In this document: positions 1 through 11,920 of the stretch, piece by piece
Layout of the letters: every line of letters begins with the position of its first letter
Numbering within the stretch: the stretch's first letter is position 1
Source: Tolypeutes matacus
Taxonomy: Eukaryota; Chordata; Mammalia; Cingulata; Chlamyphoridae
Assembly: GCA_026826555.1 (NCBI GenBank)
Contig: JAKSZT010054568.1
Location: 10,256,085-10,320,084 of the forward strand
Length of the DNA stretch: 64,000 nt
Direction of reading: 5' to 3'
Notes under the pieces: model-generated
What the model saw: only the letters and a program-made list of their open reading frames with translations
What the model was told of the DNA's origin: nothing
Databases searched by the model: none
Program-made: the position numbers and the translations under genes

Positions 1-1430
1 TTTCTATGTGGCATCACTAAGACATTAACATTTCTTACAGTGCTGGTCTGCAGGTGATGAATTATCTTCACTTTTATATGCCTGAAGAGGTCTTTATTTG
101 ACTTTTGTTTTTAAAGATAGAATTCTCAGCAATCATTTTTTTTTCCATTTTCTTTTAGCACTTTAGAGATGCTGGTCCAGTTCTTCTATCTTGTACTTTT
201 CTGATGAGAAGTCTTCCATCATTCTTATCTTTGTTTCTCTGTACATAATGTACCTTGTTTTAAGTGTTTCTTTTTTTCTGCCAGTTTTGAGTGATTTGAT
301 TATTATTTGTCTGGGTAAGGTTTTCTTCATTCTGTCATCAAATTTAAGAAATCCATGGCTATTATTTCTTTAGACATCCTCCCTTCTATACCCAACACCT
401 TCAACACACACTCTTTTCTGGCTCCAAATGTGTATGTATGTTAGCCCCTTAATATTGTCTCATATCTCACTGATGCTCTGTTCATTTTTGGATAGATTCT
501 CTTGGTATGTCTTTAAATTGTTACTAGTCTTTTCCTCTACAGTGCATACTATTAATAGTATCAGTGTGTTTTTCATCTCAGATATTGAAATTTTCATTCC
601 TGGAAATTAGATCTGGGTCTTTTTTTTAATATTCTGTGCCTCTCCTTATCATGATCTTTGATGGTGTTTCATGGACTGCTTTAATGAAATGATATTCTTC
701 TGGTTATGGGTATAATTTCCTGCTTCTTTTCAAACCTGGTAATTTTTGATTGAATGCTAGACATTGTGAATTATACATTGTTGGTTTGGGTGTTAGGCAT
801 TTTTTATTACTAAATATATTTTTAAGCTTTGTTCTGGCATACAGTGAAGTTATTTGGGAATTTTGATCCTTTTGAGACTTAATTTTAACTTTGTTATATG
901 GAACCTGAGCTGCTTTTAGTCTAGTACATTTTTGCTCCATTACCAAGGCAGTATTCTTCTGAGTACTCATTTGATGCCCATGAATTATGAGGTCTTCTGT
1001 ACTGGCTAGTGGAAGCACGAACTATTCCTGGCCAGTGCAAGGCTTAGGAATGTTCTTTCTGCTCCTTCTGTGTCCCCTCCACCCCCCCCCTTTCCTTGGT
1101 TACTTTCCTCATTTGTATCCTCTGATCATTGCTCACCTAGAGATGCAAGGTACACTCTGAATCTTTGGAGCTCTCTCTCTGTGCAGAATCTTTCCTCTCT
1201 GGTTCATTGTCTTATAAATTTTGGTTGTTGTGGCTTGTTTGGGTTCTTCCCTGTATTGCTGCTGCCTGCAGACCCTCTTCAGGTGGTGACCTAGGAACAT
1301 GGTGGACCTTACCTGGTCAGCTTCTTTCCCTCAAGATTGCTGTTCTATGCTGCCTGACGTCCTGCTGTTTCATATGTTTGTCTGGCTTCTTTTATTTACT
1401 TGATTTCTAGTCCTGTTGTTCCATCCTTTT
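1..1430 (-). mobile_element. Old L1 3' region, antisense, part 1
   Basis: The T-rich text (GAATGCTAGACATTGTGAAT, GATTGAATGCTAG near 750-775) is of the kind found antisense in old mammalian L1 3' UTRs. A second copy of the same family is at 47630-49700. The stretch appears to have been interrupted by the L1 at 1436-3211. It holds no gene. Confidence 0.5.
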
Positions 1431-1435
1431 AGGTT

Positions 1436-3211
1436 TTTTTTTTTTTTTTTTTTAAAAGCAGTTTCATTGAGATGTATTCATATACCATACAATCTATCCA
1501 AAGTGTACAATCACACCCTATTATTATTTTTATATCATTTATACATGAACATACATAAACAATAAGTGTATAGTAAAAGTTGTGAACTTAAAAAGCAAAA
1601 ATTGCTAACATCACGCAGGGGTTGCATACATCAACCCTCCGCCAACACCTTGCATTGCCGTGAGACATTTGTTACAAATTATGAAAGAATATTGTCAAAA
1701 TCTTATTACTAATTATAGTCCCTATCTTATCTTACATTTGGTGTATTTTTCCCCAAACCCACCCTATTATTTTATTTTATTTTTTTTCTAACCGGGAGGT
1801 CCCGGGGATCGAACCCCGGTCCCTCCATATGGTAGTCGGATGCTGAACCTCTTGAGCCACATCCGTTTCCCCCTATTCTTTTTTAAATATATTTTTATGA
1901 CAGAAGTTGTAAATTTACAAAACAGTCATGCACATGTGCAGAATTCCCAGACAATCCCACTTTCAACACACCACTCCATGGTGGAATATTTTTACAGATT
2001 ATGAGATCATATCATCCGATTATTATCAGGTCCACAGCGTACATTTGGCACACATTTTCCATGCTCCCCTATCATCAACACAGTACATCTTTGGCATAGA
2101 TGCAAGAATATCACATTATTTCTGTTAACCACGATCCGTAGGTCACTCCAGTTATATTTTTCTCATGCTTCTCCACATTCCCACCACCCTGCAATAGTGA
2201 TGTACAGCTAACTCAAAAGGACGCTCTTGCATTTGTACCCTCAACCACAATTCTCATCCACCTCTGGGTTTACTGTGCTATTCAGTCCCTATATTATTCT
2301 CTAGCTTTCTGTAAATTGGCATTTACATCCCTAGACTACCATTTTCAGTCATACCCCCATTTATAAACCAGCTGTTACTCACTATAATGTGTTACCATCA
2401 ACTCTGTACACTTCCACACTTTTACAGTAAAGCTAATTAAAACTTCTATGTACATTAAATATCAGTAGTCCATCTCAGTCCTCCTCTTACCTCCTTTAAG
2501 AATCCACCACCTACCACTTCAAGACAAAGGTCTTGAAGATATTTTCCTACATTTTCTTCTAGAAGCTTTATGGTTCTTTTATATTTAGCTTTTTTATTTA
2601 TTTTGTGTTAATTTTTGTATAAGGTGTGAGTTAAGGGTCCTCTTTCCTTCTTTTGCTATGGATATCCAGTTTTCTCAGCACTATTTATCGAATGGACTGG
2701 TCTGCCCAAGCTGGGTGGGTTTGACAGGCTAGACAAAAATCACTTGACCATAGTGCTGTGAGGGTCTGTTTTTAACCATTATTTCAGTTTCATTGGTCTC
2801 TGTGTCTGTCTTTATGCCAGTACCATGCTTTTTTTACCAGTGTAGCTAGGTAATATGACTTAAAGTCTGGAAATGAGAGTCCTCCAACTTCACCTTTCCT
2901 TTTTAAGATATTTCTGGCTATTCAGGACCCCTTACCCTTCCAAAGAAATTTGATAATCATGCTTTCCATTTATTTAAAAAATGCTGGTGGAATTTTTATC
3001 AGGATTGCATTGAATCTGTACATCAATCTGAGTAGAATTGACATCCTAATGATATTTAGTCTTCCATCCATAAGCATGTTCTTCCAATTATTTTGGTCTT
3101 CTTTTGATTTCTTTTAACAATGAGTTGTATTTTTCTGAACACAAGTGCTTTACATCGTTGGTTAAGTTTATTCCTGAATATTTGCATTTTATCTGTCATA
3201 TTTTATTTTCA
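1436..3211 (-). mobile_element. L1 fragment, 3' UTR plus distal ORF2, antisense
   Basis: The copy starts with a poly-T run and the same 3'-UTR-like sequence seen in five other places in the window (for example 31793-32055 and 45745-46263). It passes into antisense ORF2 (TATGGATATCCAGTTTTCTC near 2657, typical of L1). It is split by a DAS SINE at 1770-1873. It sits inside an older L1, and a candidate target duplication CCAT(C/T)CTTTT occurs at 1421-1430 and 3212-3221, with one mismatch. Confidence 0.65.
1770..1873 (-). mobile_element. DAS-type tRNA-derived SINE
   Basis: In its own orientation it reads GATGTGGCTCAAGAGGTTCA (A-box-like) and later GGGGTTCGATCCCC (B-box-like), followed by an A-rich tail seen here as T-rich at 1770-1792. 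A short duplication CCCTATT flanks it. It is inserted in the L1 3' UTR at 1436-3211 and so is younger than that L1. Confidence 0.85.
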
Positions 3212-3221
3212 CCATTCTTTT

Positions 3222-4527
3222 GACACTTTTAGTTACTTTTATTGATATAATCTTCATTTCTAGACCCTCTTCCAGGCCTCTCTTTCCTGTCTTTTCTTTT
3301 CAGGCTGTAGCACACCCTTTAGTATTTCCTGCAAATCAGGTCTCTCGGTTACAAACTCTCTCAGTTTCTGTTTATCTGTGAATATTCTAAACTTGCCCTC
3401 ATTTTTGAAAGACAGTGTTGCTGGATATAAGATTCTTGGCTGGAAGTTTTTCTTTTGCAGTATCTTAAATATATCATACCACTATCTTCTTGCCTTCATG
3501 GTTTCTGGTGAGAAATCAGTACTTAATTTTATTGGGTATCTCTTATATGTTATGCATTGCTTTTCTTTTGCTGCTCTCAGAATTCTCTCTTTGTCTTTGG
3601 CATTTGACATTCCAATTAGTATGTGTCTCAGAGTTGTTCTATTTGGATTTATTCAGATGGGAGTACATTGTGCTGCTTGGACCTGGATATCTATGTCCTT
3701 TAATAGGATTGGGAAATTTGCTCTTTGATCCTTTGGTTTAGACTGTTCTAGGTCTTTAGTATAATTTATCCCTGTCAGTTGCTCCAAACTGGGCCCTGGA
3801 CCAAGTAGTTGTTGCAGCCTTGCTTCCAAGGGCCTTGGGGAGGGAGACTGTAAAGGCTGGAAAAAGTTGCTCTCATTTACTTTTAATTTCCTCAAGTTCA
3901 CGTCCTTAATTGATGGTCTTTGGTAGCCCTCTCCGTTCTAAGCCTGGTTGGAGTGTGTTTGCTACAACAAGGACTGGATCAATGTGATGGAGGATTCTAC
4001 CTGCAGGCTAAGAGCCTTACCGTTCAGACTTTTCTTAGAGACTGTTCTCCAGCCTTTGTTGGCAGCCCCCTAGTCCCCTAGCCACAGGGGACTCCCCTCT
4101 GTGTCCGCAGCAGCCGGTCCTGGACAGTAGGGAGGGTGTTGAATAGACTGGATCTCTTTAGTCCCTTGCCAGGTCCCAGGGCAAACAATGGCGTGGCCCC
4201 ACCTGGCCTGGAAGTGCCCCTGGGACATAGTAGACCAAATTTGTTGTTCAAAAGCTGAATCCAGCCTTAGGCTGTGTCCCTGTCTCTCCCGTTTGCTGGG
4301 GAGGTGGACTCCTGAGGCCCTGTCTGTAGCTGCAGCTTTTACTCATGGTCTTTCCATTGAGATTCTTTTCCCATGTCCTTCTCTTCTGGGTGGTGTCCAG
4401 CTTCCCCTGGTGTCCTAAATCCTAGGATATTTTTTTCCAGGCTGTTTCTGTCTGTCATCTAGCTATTTTTCTGGGACAGAAGAAAGTCCTGTGCCTTTCT
4501 AATCTGCTATCTTCCTGGATGTCCGCA
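3222..4527 (-). mobile_element. Old L1 3' region, antisense, part 2
   Basis: The sequence reads GTTGCTGGATATAAGATTCT at 3417, then the ATATATCATACCACTATCTT and CATGGTTTCTGGTGAGAAAT blocks that are hallmarks of antisense L1M-type 3' UTRs. It ends near GCTATCTTCCTGGATGTCC (about 4507-4525), a common terminus for this family. Its small ORFs are incidental. Confidence 0.6.
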
Positions 4528-5111
4528 CCTGTTTAGTTTTTTAAATTAGTTTTTTCTGAGCTGATCTTCCTTTTGTTAATCGGCTTTCTTTAGTTGTGTT
4601 TATCTCACTAATGGAGTTACGATCTCTATTGTTATGGAAGGTACATTTTTCCCCCTCCCATAAGGTACTGATTTATTTAGTCAAACTCTAAAGAGTTCCA
4701 CCAGCCCCCTTACTGTGTGTACTGTAAGGTTAGGTTCTCTACAGAGTTGATCTAAATGGATTTCTGAATTTCTAATGCGTTAAAGACTTCCCTTAATCTG
4801 AAAATTACAGAGCGTGATTTTGAAGTGCAGGTATTGGCAGTGTTGATTTGGTCTGTTTTTTTCTTTATGGAAAGTCTGGAGCCTATTTTATTCCAGAGCC
4901 AGTTCCCTCACCACTGCCTGTTTACCTGTGCTCTGGCAATTGCAAGGAATTTTGATATTACCTGAAATACAGTATCTAAAATACAGGTTTCACATCACTG
5001 CTAACAACAAGTACACAAAGCTGCAATGTGTTTGATATCCAGAGATGTTCTTTTTCCCTGTTGCCCTGCCTGAGGGTCTTTGTCAGCTGGATAATGCTTC
5101 AGAAAGTTTTA

Positions 5112-5311
5112 TTTTTATTTTTTTTTATTTTTATTTTTTTTAAAGATTTTATTTATTTATTCATTTATCTCCCCCTTGCTGCTTGTGCTCGCTGGGTCAG
5201 CTAACCACGCCGTGCGGGGCGGGCCTGCCCTCACCAGGAGGCCCCGGGAACGGAACCGGGGCCTCCCATATGGTAAACGGGAGCCCTACTGATTGAGCCA
5301 CAGCCGCTTCC
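5112..5311 (-). mobile_element. DAS-type SINE with 12-bp target duplication
   Basis: The tRNA-like half carries GCTCAATCAGTAGGGCTCCC and GGTTCCGTTCCCGG when read on the minus strand, followed by a non-tRNA segment and an A-rich tail. The duplication CAGAAAGTTTTA is exact at 5100-5111 and 5312-5323. Its good preservation suggests a fairly recent insertion. Confidence 0.88.
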
Positions 5312-5333
5312 CAGAAAGTTTTAATTCACCCCC

Positions 5334-5925
5334 TGTGTTAGTCAGCCAAAGGGGTGCTGATGCAAGGTACCAGAAATCTGTTGGCTTTTATAAAGGGTAT
5401 TTATTTGGGGTAAAAGCTTACAATTACAAGGCCGTAAAGAGTGCAGCTCAAGGCTGCTTTCTCTCCAAAGTCAGGAGCCAAATGTTGAAGCAAGATGGTC
5501 GCTGATCTCTGTCTGGTCTCTCCTTCCTGGGCTTACTCTTCCTCTTGAGGCTCCATGGCCCAGCTTCTTCCCAGTCTCAGCTGTAGGATGGCATAGGGCT
5601 TGTCTCTCAGGTTTTCCTACCTCAGTCTCGACTTTTTTCCCAAGGTCAGCTGCAAACTGAAAAATGACAGAGCTCTCTCTCTTCCCATGTGTATTCTTGA
5701 GTCAGTGTCCATTTATATCAGCCCACCAAGGGGGCAGGGACTCACCCAGAGTCACTCCTTACTGATGTGGTCAAATCCAAGCCCTAATCTTAACAGGTAA
5801 TTAAATCAAGGACATCTCATCTGAATCTAATGCAGTCAAAGTGTATCACACCAGAGGAATAGATTAGTTTACAAACATAATCTTTGTCTTTTTGGGATTC
5901 ACAAAAATAGTCTGAAACTGTCACA
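5334..5925 (+). repeat. LTR-like repeat, copy 1 of a pair
   Basis: The element starts TGTGTTAGTC and ends ACTGTCACA, so it has TG...CA ends as LTRs do. It shares ordered blocks with 10067-10680: ACCAGAAATSKGTTGGC, TTTATAAAGGG, TTTATTTGGGG, AAGGCTTGTCTCT-like text, TCACACCA and TTTTTGGGATTCA. No coding region is present. The orientation given is that of the repeat as written and is arbitrary. Family name unknown to me. Confidence 0.6.
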
Positions 5926-6261
5926 ACCATTTTAAGTTGAGACCCTGTATTCCCTGGATACAATATTGCAAATATGAACATCATAAAAAAATAAAAATGT
6001 AAAACAAAGATATGCATTTATAAAATTTTTTATATGTAAAACACCAAATGCTGAATATAAAACCTGTTATATAGATTTTTTTTTTTTTATTTTTCTATAT
6101 TAGCTGTTTCAGTTTATTCTTGTTAAAAGGTAGCACCCTCAAACCTGGGTTTGAGGATGCCTTTCTTTCCAGGTAATTTTCCTTGTAGCAAGCATAGATA
6201 TTCTGGGTGGTCCAAGGTATTTCAGTACTTCTTGTTCAGTATTAGAGGTGTCTATGCAAGA

Positions 6262-7142
6262 GGCAGGTGGTGGTGGTGGGTGTGGGGATAGTGGCAATGA
6301 TGGTGGTGCTGCTGGAGGAGGTGGAGGTGGTGATGATGTCAGCAGCAGTTGTGGTGGCTGTGGTGGTTGTGGGGTGGTGGAGGTGGTGGTAATGGTGGCG
6401 GTGGTGATGGTGATGGTTGTGGAGGTGGTGGTGGATTTGGTAGGTGTGGTGATAGAGGTAGTGATGGAGGNNNNNNNNNNNNNNNNNNNNNNNNNNNNNN
6501 NNNNNNNNNNNNNNNNNNNNNNNNNNNNNNNNNNNNNNNNNNNNNNNNNNNNNNNNNNNNNNNNNNNNNNNNNNNNNNNNNNNNNNNNNNNNNNNNNNNN
6601 NNNNNNNNNNNNNNNNNNNNNNNNNNNNNNNNNNNNNNNNNNNNNNNNNNNNNNNNNNNNNNNNNNNNNNNNNNNNNNNNNNNNNNNNNNNNNNNNNNNN
6701 NNNNNNNNNNNNNNNNNNNNNNNNNNNNNNNNNNNNNNNNNNNNNNNNNNNNNNNNNNNNNNNNNNNNNNNNNNNNNNNNNNNNNNNNNNNNNNNNNNNN
6801 NNNNNNNNNNNNNNNNNNNNNNNNNNNNNNNNNNNNNNNNNNNNNNNNNNNNNNNNNNNNNNNNNNNNNNTGTGGGGGTGGTGGTGGAGGTTGTGGAGGT
6901 GATGGAGGTGGTGGTGGTGGTGGTAGAGGAGGTGGCAGTGGCGGAGGTGGTGGTGGTGGAGGTGGAGGTGGTGGAGGTGGAGGTGGTGGAGGTGGTGGTG
7001 GAGGTGGTAGAGGTGGAGGTGGTGGTGGTGGTAGAGGAGGTGGTGGTGGCGGAGGTGGTGGTAGAGGAGGTGGTGGTGATGGAGGTGGTGGAGGTGGTGG
7101 TGGTGGTGATGGAGGTGGTGGTGGTGCAGTGGTGGTGGTGGA
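6262..7142. repeat. GGT/GGA satellite containing a 400-base assembly gap
   Basis: A long run of GGT triplets with interspersed GGA, GAT and TGT occupies 6262-6470 and 6871-7142, with N at 6471-6870. The plus strand is extremely G-rich and could form G-quadruplexes. The gap probably marks repeat collapse, and its 400-base length may be nominal. Long Gly, Val, Pro or Thr ORFs across it are artefacts of the triplet repeat. Confidence 0.95.
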
Positions 7143-7639
7143 GAGGGGCATTTTTCATACCAGCAACTTCCTGCTCATCCTTGGCCCTTTTTTTGTTGAT
7201 TTAGGTTGTGGAGCAGCCTTCCTCAGTTATTTAACTAGTTTTTCTTGAACATGTCTTCAATACTTCTCCATTGGAATTTGTGGCTTTCTCTTAAACTAGG
7301 ATAATGAAATCATCCTTTGCTTCTGGGCAAAAACTTATTTCTTATTTTCAGTCTTGTTTCTAAGCATTTGGGAGAGAGTGCTTTGTGGAAATAGTCGCTT
7401 ATTTCTATCACATATATCAAATCACTTTTTTTTTTAAATTACTCTTGATTGCATTGGCTAGGTGCCATTTTACTCAGGATGGTGTCAGCAGAGTTTACTG
7501 CCATTTTTAGTTATTTGCAAATAGGAATTTTTTCACTGAAATGGTGTTATTTATCATAAGAGTCAGATGTATCTCATATTTCACTACTTATGGAAAACCA
7601 TCTCGCTGGTGTTAGTAATTAATAATGATACCTTTTACG

Positions 7640-7825
7640 GCAGTCAGTATTGATTGAGCACTTAAATAGGCTGGATGCTATTCTGAGGGCTTTGTACGCC
7701 TTAACTGCTTTAATCCTCCCTGAATCCAAATGAAATAAATCCTATTATTATCCCCACTCCATTAATAAGGAAGCTGACACAGATTGAGTAACTTGATAGA
7801 GTTTCACAGCTATGTCAGGGTGGTG
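7640..7825 (-). mobile_element. MIR SINE
   Basis: Antisense MIR order: GATTGAGCACTTAAATAGG, TTATTATCCCCACTCCATT, TTTCACAGCTATGTCAGGG. Confidence 0.7.
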
Positions 7826-8895
7826 TCACAATTTTAACAGAGATGAGATTTCTGAAGGGATATTCTTTATTACTGTAGTTTAGGATCCAAGGACCTCCTT
7901 GGGGTGGTCTCGTCTCTGTAGTGTTACAGCACGTACCAGCTGCACGAGGCCGGCGAGGCGAGCAGGTGGGCTGGCGGTGGGAGGGAAGGAGCCGGGCCCT
8001 GGAGCACCACTGCTGTGCTCCTTCTGCACTCTGCTGGCTTCTCAGAATCCTGCTAAGTTGCAAGTATTTCATTCATCTCTGTTCTGTTTTCTAAGTTATT
8101 TAATGAGGGAATTGAATCCTATTAGTCAAGAAGAGAACTCTGAAGGATGCCATGGACAGTTTTCCCCACTGTGTTGTTCTGAGTGATAGCTGACTTTTTG
8201 GTTGGTGTCCCATTGTGTTTCAGATAAGTTTGACTAATTCACTGATGTTAACCACAGTGTAGGCTCAAATTATTATAATTTCTTGGCCTTTATTTACCAG
8301 AACATTTTCTTCTATGCTAAATAATAGAAATAAATGTGACTCCACATCTTAAAACCAATGCATAAAAGGTGGCAATTAGTAATAATACATTGTCTGTTTA
8401 GTCTTTTGTTTCCAAGGACTAGAAAACAAATAAAAGAACTTTTTTGGAAGTTAATACTTGATAAAATTTCTTTGAAATGAAACATTTATATTTAGCATAA
8501 GAAATAATTGGTAAGAAAATTGTTGAACATAATAGAACTTCTTATATTCATTCCTTCCCCACTGAGAGATAAATGTTACCTTCAAATGAAACCAGCAGTT
8601 TATTATTTGAAATAAAACAGTGAAAAGGTTCTAATATAAAGAGTCTGAAAAGTAAGCCAAAGAACCCATTATTTTGCAAAGAGATAAGTTTACCATGCAT
8701 TTGCTTTTTTAAATGACTATGATGCATTTAAATGTTAAGACTTCCCAGGCAAAATGGAAAAAAATAGAAGAAAAAGATGAAATATATTTTTTGTAAATGC
8801 TATTTTGTGTTTATAGAACATTAGATTTGAAGTGTAAGTTTTTTGATTAACCCCACTTTCTGTAGATCTGTAGAAGGAGCCATATGCTTTTTAGG

Positions 8896-8926
<31 letters not shown>

Positions 8927-9348
8927 AGAATTTCACCTAACCTGTTTTATAATTGGCTTAGTACATGGGTAATATTTTAGTTGTAAGTAGAATTGATGAA
9001 AAGGATTTTCTCTAATTTTATTAAGCATTCTATAATTCTTCTTACCTTATGAAAGAATAAGTCAATAAAATTTAGGCATTTTTTAAAAGGTAAGAGCTAG
9101 TCAATTATTTTGAAGTGGAAACAGAGGTGAGATTTTAGGGAAGTACTTATTCTGAAGTCTCTTTCCCCTTCTTAGATAGGCCTTGTACATGGTTACTGGT
9201 ATAGCTTGTCTTTCAACTTTCACCCTCAGATCTACAGATTCTCTAGTAATATACCTCCTTGACATATCTGTTTTTTTATGAAGAAATTCTCCCCTTTCAT
9301 TACTGTATTCCCATCTAGATTTTCTGTGATAACCATGAGATCACTTAA

Positions 9349-9368
9349 AACACACACACACACACACC
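9349..9368. repeat. CA microsatellite
   Basis: About nine CA units, uninterrupted. Confidence 0.9.
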
Positions 9369-9556
9369 CAAAACCACATTGTTGTGCTGTCACTTAATTA
9401 ATTCATCTGATAAGTATTCTACCTGCTGCTGCACAAATCTGATCTGGTGGCTCTTAAGTAGGAAGCACGGGAGTGATGGAAATAGGGTGGATTTGTGGAC
9501 TGGTGCTAGTGATAGCCTCTCTCCTTTCTAGAGACAGGACACCTGCTAGCTAAGAA

Positions 9557-9780
9557 TGTAAGCTTTGGAGTCAGACTGGTTGTGTTCAAATTCTAGTTCT
9601 GTCATTTATTAGCTTTATGAGGATAGGCAAGTTAACTTACACCTCAGTTTTCTCATTGTAATATCAGGAAAATAATATCACCTACTGCATTAGGTGTGTA
9701 CCATTAAGTGGGGTGGTGTTGCATATAAAAAGCATTGCATACTGTCTGGTCCACAGTAACAGATCAACAAATGCTAAAGG
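9557..9780 (+). mobile_element. MIR SINE
   Basis: TTTGGAGTCAGACTGGTTGT, CTCAGTTTTCTCATTGTAAT and a CACAGTAACAGATCAACAAA end are MIR words in order. Confidence 0.75.
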
Positions 9781-9856
9781 TGATTGTTGTTGAGCATCAC
9801 TGATCACTGCTAATAGTACTTCTACTATTAACTTAATATAAATTATACGTAAAATT

Positions 9857-9890
9857 GTGTGTGTGTGTGTATATATATACACACACACAA
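9857..9890. repeat. GT-AT-AC compound microsatellite, palindromic
   Basis: (GT)7(AT)4(AC)5 in direct succession. The inner 28 bp, 9861-9888, is its own reverse complement. Confidence 0.95.
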
Positions 9891-10066
9891 TAATACTGCT
9901 AATTATATTATTAGTTTAGTGATGATCAGCACATTTAGAAATGGCCAGAAAATGCAGCAAAAATACTTTATTAACCTCAATACTTTTCAGGTCTACCTTT
10001 CTCAGTGGATCACTGAGAAGAACTTGTCTTTAATTTGTGTTTTGCTGAAAACATATTGCTTTAAGT

Positions 10067-10680
10067 TTGCAAAGGGCTGCCAATGCAAAGTACCAGAAAT
10101 GGGTTGGCATTTATAAAGGGGGTTTATTTGGGGCAAGAGCTTACATTTCCGAGGCCATGAAATGTCCAAATCAAGGCACCATCAGAGGTGCTTTCTCACC
10201 AAGGTCAGCTCCTGTTGTCTGGCCACGTGGTGAAGCAAGTTGGCTGCCAATCTGCTGAGGTCTCTGCCTTCTCCTCCACAATCTACCATCTCTCGGAGCC
10301 CAGCTCCCAGAGCTCAGCTGTGAGCAACCAGGCATAAGGCTTGTCTCTTTCCAGGCCTCCTCTCTCAGTCTTGGCTGCTCTGCTTTCTTCCAGAGTTCAG
10401 CTGCAAGCTATCAGGCATATGGTTCGTCTCTCCTTTGGCCTCAGCTCTTTGAGCCCCTCAGGGTCTTCTCTTCTTGAGCTCAGCTGTGGGTGAATCTGGA
10501 GTCCTTTTTCTCATTGCAGGATCAAATATGGTGGCTCCCTTTTCCTGTATCACACCAGCAAGAGGGCAGACACTTGGCCTGAGTCATGTCTCATTGACAT
10601 AGTCCAGTCAAAAGGGTCTCACACCCACAGGAATGGACTAGTTTCTTTTTGGGATTCATAAAGAACTTCAAACTGTCACA
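10067..10680 (+). repeat. LTR-like repeat, copy 2 of a pair
   Basis: This is a diverged relative of 5334-5925 in the same orientation, with the shared blocks in the same order and an ...AACTGTCACA end. Its middle has additional CAGCTCTTTGAGC and GAGCTCAGCTGTG repeats. The two copies are 4.1 kb apart with unrelated DNA and the GGT satellite between them. They are too diverged from one another to be the two LTRs of one recent provirus. Confidence 0.6.
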
Positions 10681-11094
10681 CATATATTTTCTTACCCTTT
10701 TCAGTTCGCTGAAGCCTAACAGTTTTACATCTTTCTTGTCTTTAAATTCCAAATAAGTATTTGGCTTATGGTGCCACATTATTGCTAATCATTTTGGTAA
10801 TAACTCCTGCATCTTATCTGCACCTTGTATAGAAAATGGAAATCTCAACTTATAATACTATTTTCCTAAAATTTTTGTAGAAAACAGTTTGACCATGTCT
10901 GCTTTGATTAGAAAACACAGTAGTAACTTAATAAATTTTTTTCTTCATTCTTCAATTCATTGCTATAATTTGTTCTTATGTTGGAAGAGTTAACATTATC
11001 ATCTTTATTCTATCCAAATGTTATGTTTTACTTTTCATTTAAGTCATCTGTGATAAAATACTAGTTATTGACATGGAACAAAATGAAATAGATT

Positions 11095-11095
11095 A

Positions 11096-11127
<32 letters not shown>

Positions 11128-11216
11128 ATTTATTTTACCGGGAGGTCCTGGGGATCGAACCCAGGTCCCTCCATATGGCAGGCGGACGCCCAACCATTTG
11201 AGCCACATCTGCCCCC
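11095..11216 (-). mobile_element. DAS-type SINE with 11-bp target duplication
   Basis: This is a short-form SINE with the TGGGTTCGATCCCC B-box-like core on the minus strand and a 3' A tail next to an AT microsatellite. The duplication TGAAATAGATT is exact at 11084-11094 and 11217-11227. It is nearly identical to the copy at 11827-11920. Confidence 0.9.
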
Positions 11217-11826
11217 TGAAATAGATTTTTACTTGGTAAGAAATTAAATAGTGTGATTGTGGCATCCATTCTAAATAGTTGTTTATGATTCAGAAATTTT
11301 AAAATGTGAACTCAAACGCCTTCAAAGATGTACCTCCAGTATATAGTTTGTGAGGAAATTATGTACTAGCTAAAAAACAGGTAAATACTATGTTTTTAAA
11401 ATATGGTGTAATAAACGTCTCCTTGTGTTTGTATGATGGAGAACTTTGACTTTGGATAGTTGGCCCACTCATCACTGCCCCTTCCCAGGCCCTCCCAGAT
11501 ACTATACCTTGGGACACCACGTGACCTGCTTTCTGCTGCTGCTTCTAAACCCTCCAGCGGTCTCCTGGTACTGTCTACATGGAGACCAGTCTCTTGAGCA
11601 ACATAATTTTCAGACCTTTATAGAGTGTTTCTAGTGCAAGGCATGTTTCATAACCAAACAGTATAAGAAAGTACCAGCACAACCTAATAATATAAAAATG
11701 TGCAATCCTTTTTCTGGTACTGTTATAAATATTAGGAAAATACTACTATTGTTAGTCAAAAGTATGAGAGGAAATGTTTTATTGTACTATAAAAGCAAAG
11801 CCCTTGAAATATTAAAAGAACTTTTT

Positions 11827-11920
11827 TTTTTTTTCATTTTACCGGGAGGTCCCAGGGATCGAACCAAGGTCCCTCCATATGGCAGACGGACGCCCAACCA
11901 TTTGAGCCACATCCGCCCCC
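11827..11920 (-). mobile_element. DAS-type SINE with 14-bp target duplication
   Basis: This is a short-form copy with GGTTCGATCCCTGGG on the minus strand. The exact duplication TAAAAGAACTTTTT is at 11813-11826 and 11921-11934. It lies about 600 bp from a sibling in the same orientation. Confidence 0.9.

Noticed and set aside
6139..7248. Very long Gly, Val, Pro or Thr/Ser ORFs on both strands
   Set aside because: They are translations of GGT/GGA triplet repeats and run through 400 N.
11140..11216. tRNA gene candidates from A-box and B-box-like motifs, here and in the other SINEs
   Set aside because: No full cloverleaf is evident, and the A-rich tails and target duplications mark them as SINEs.
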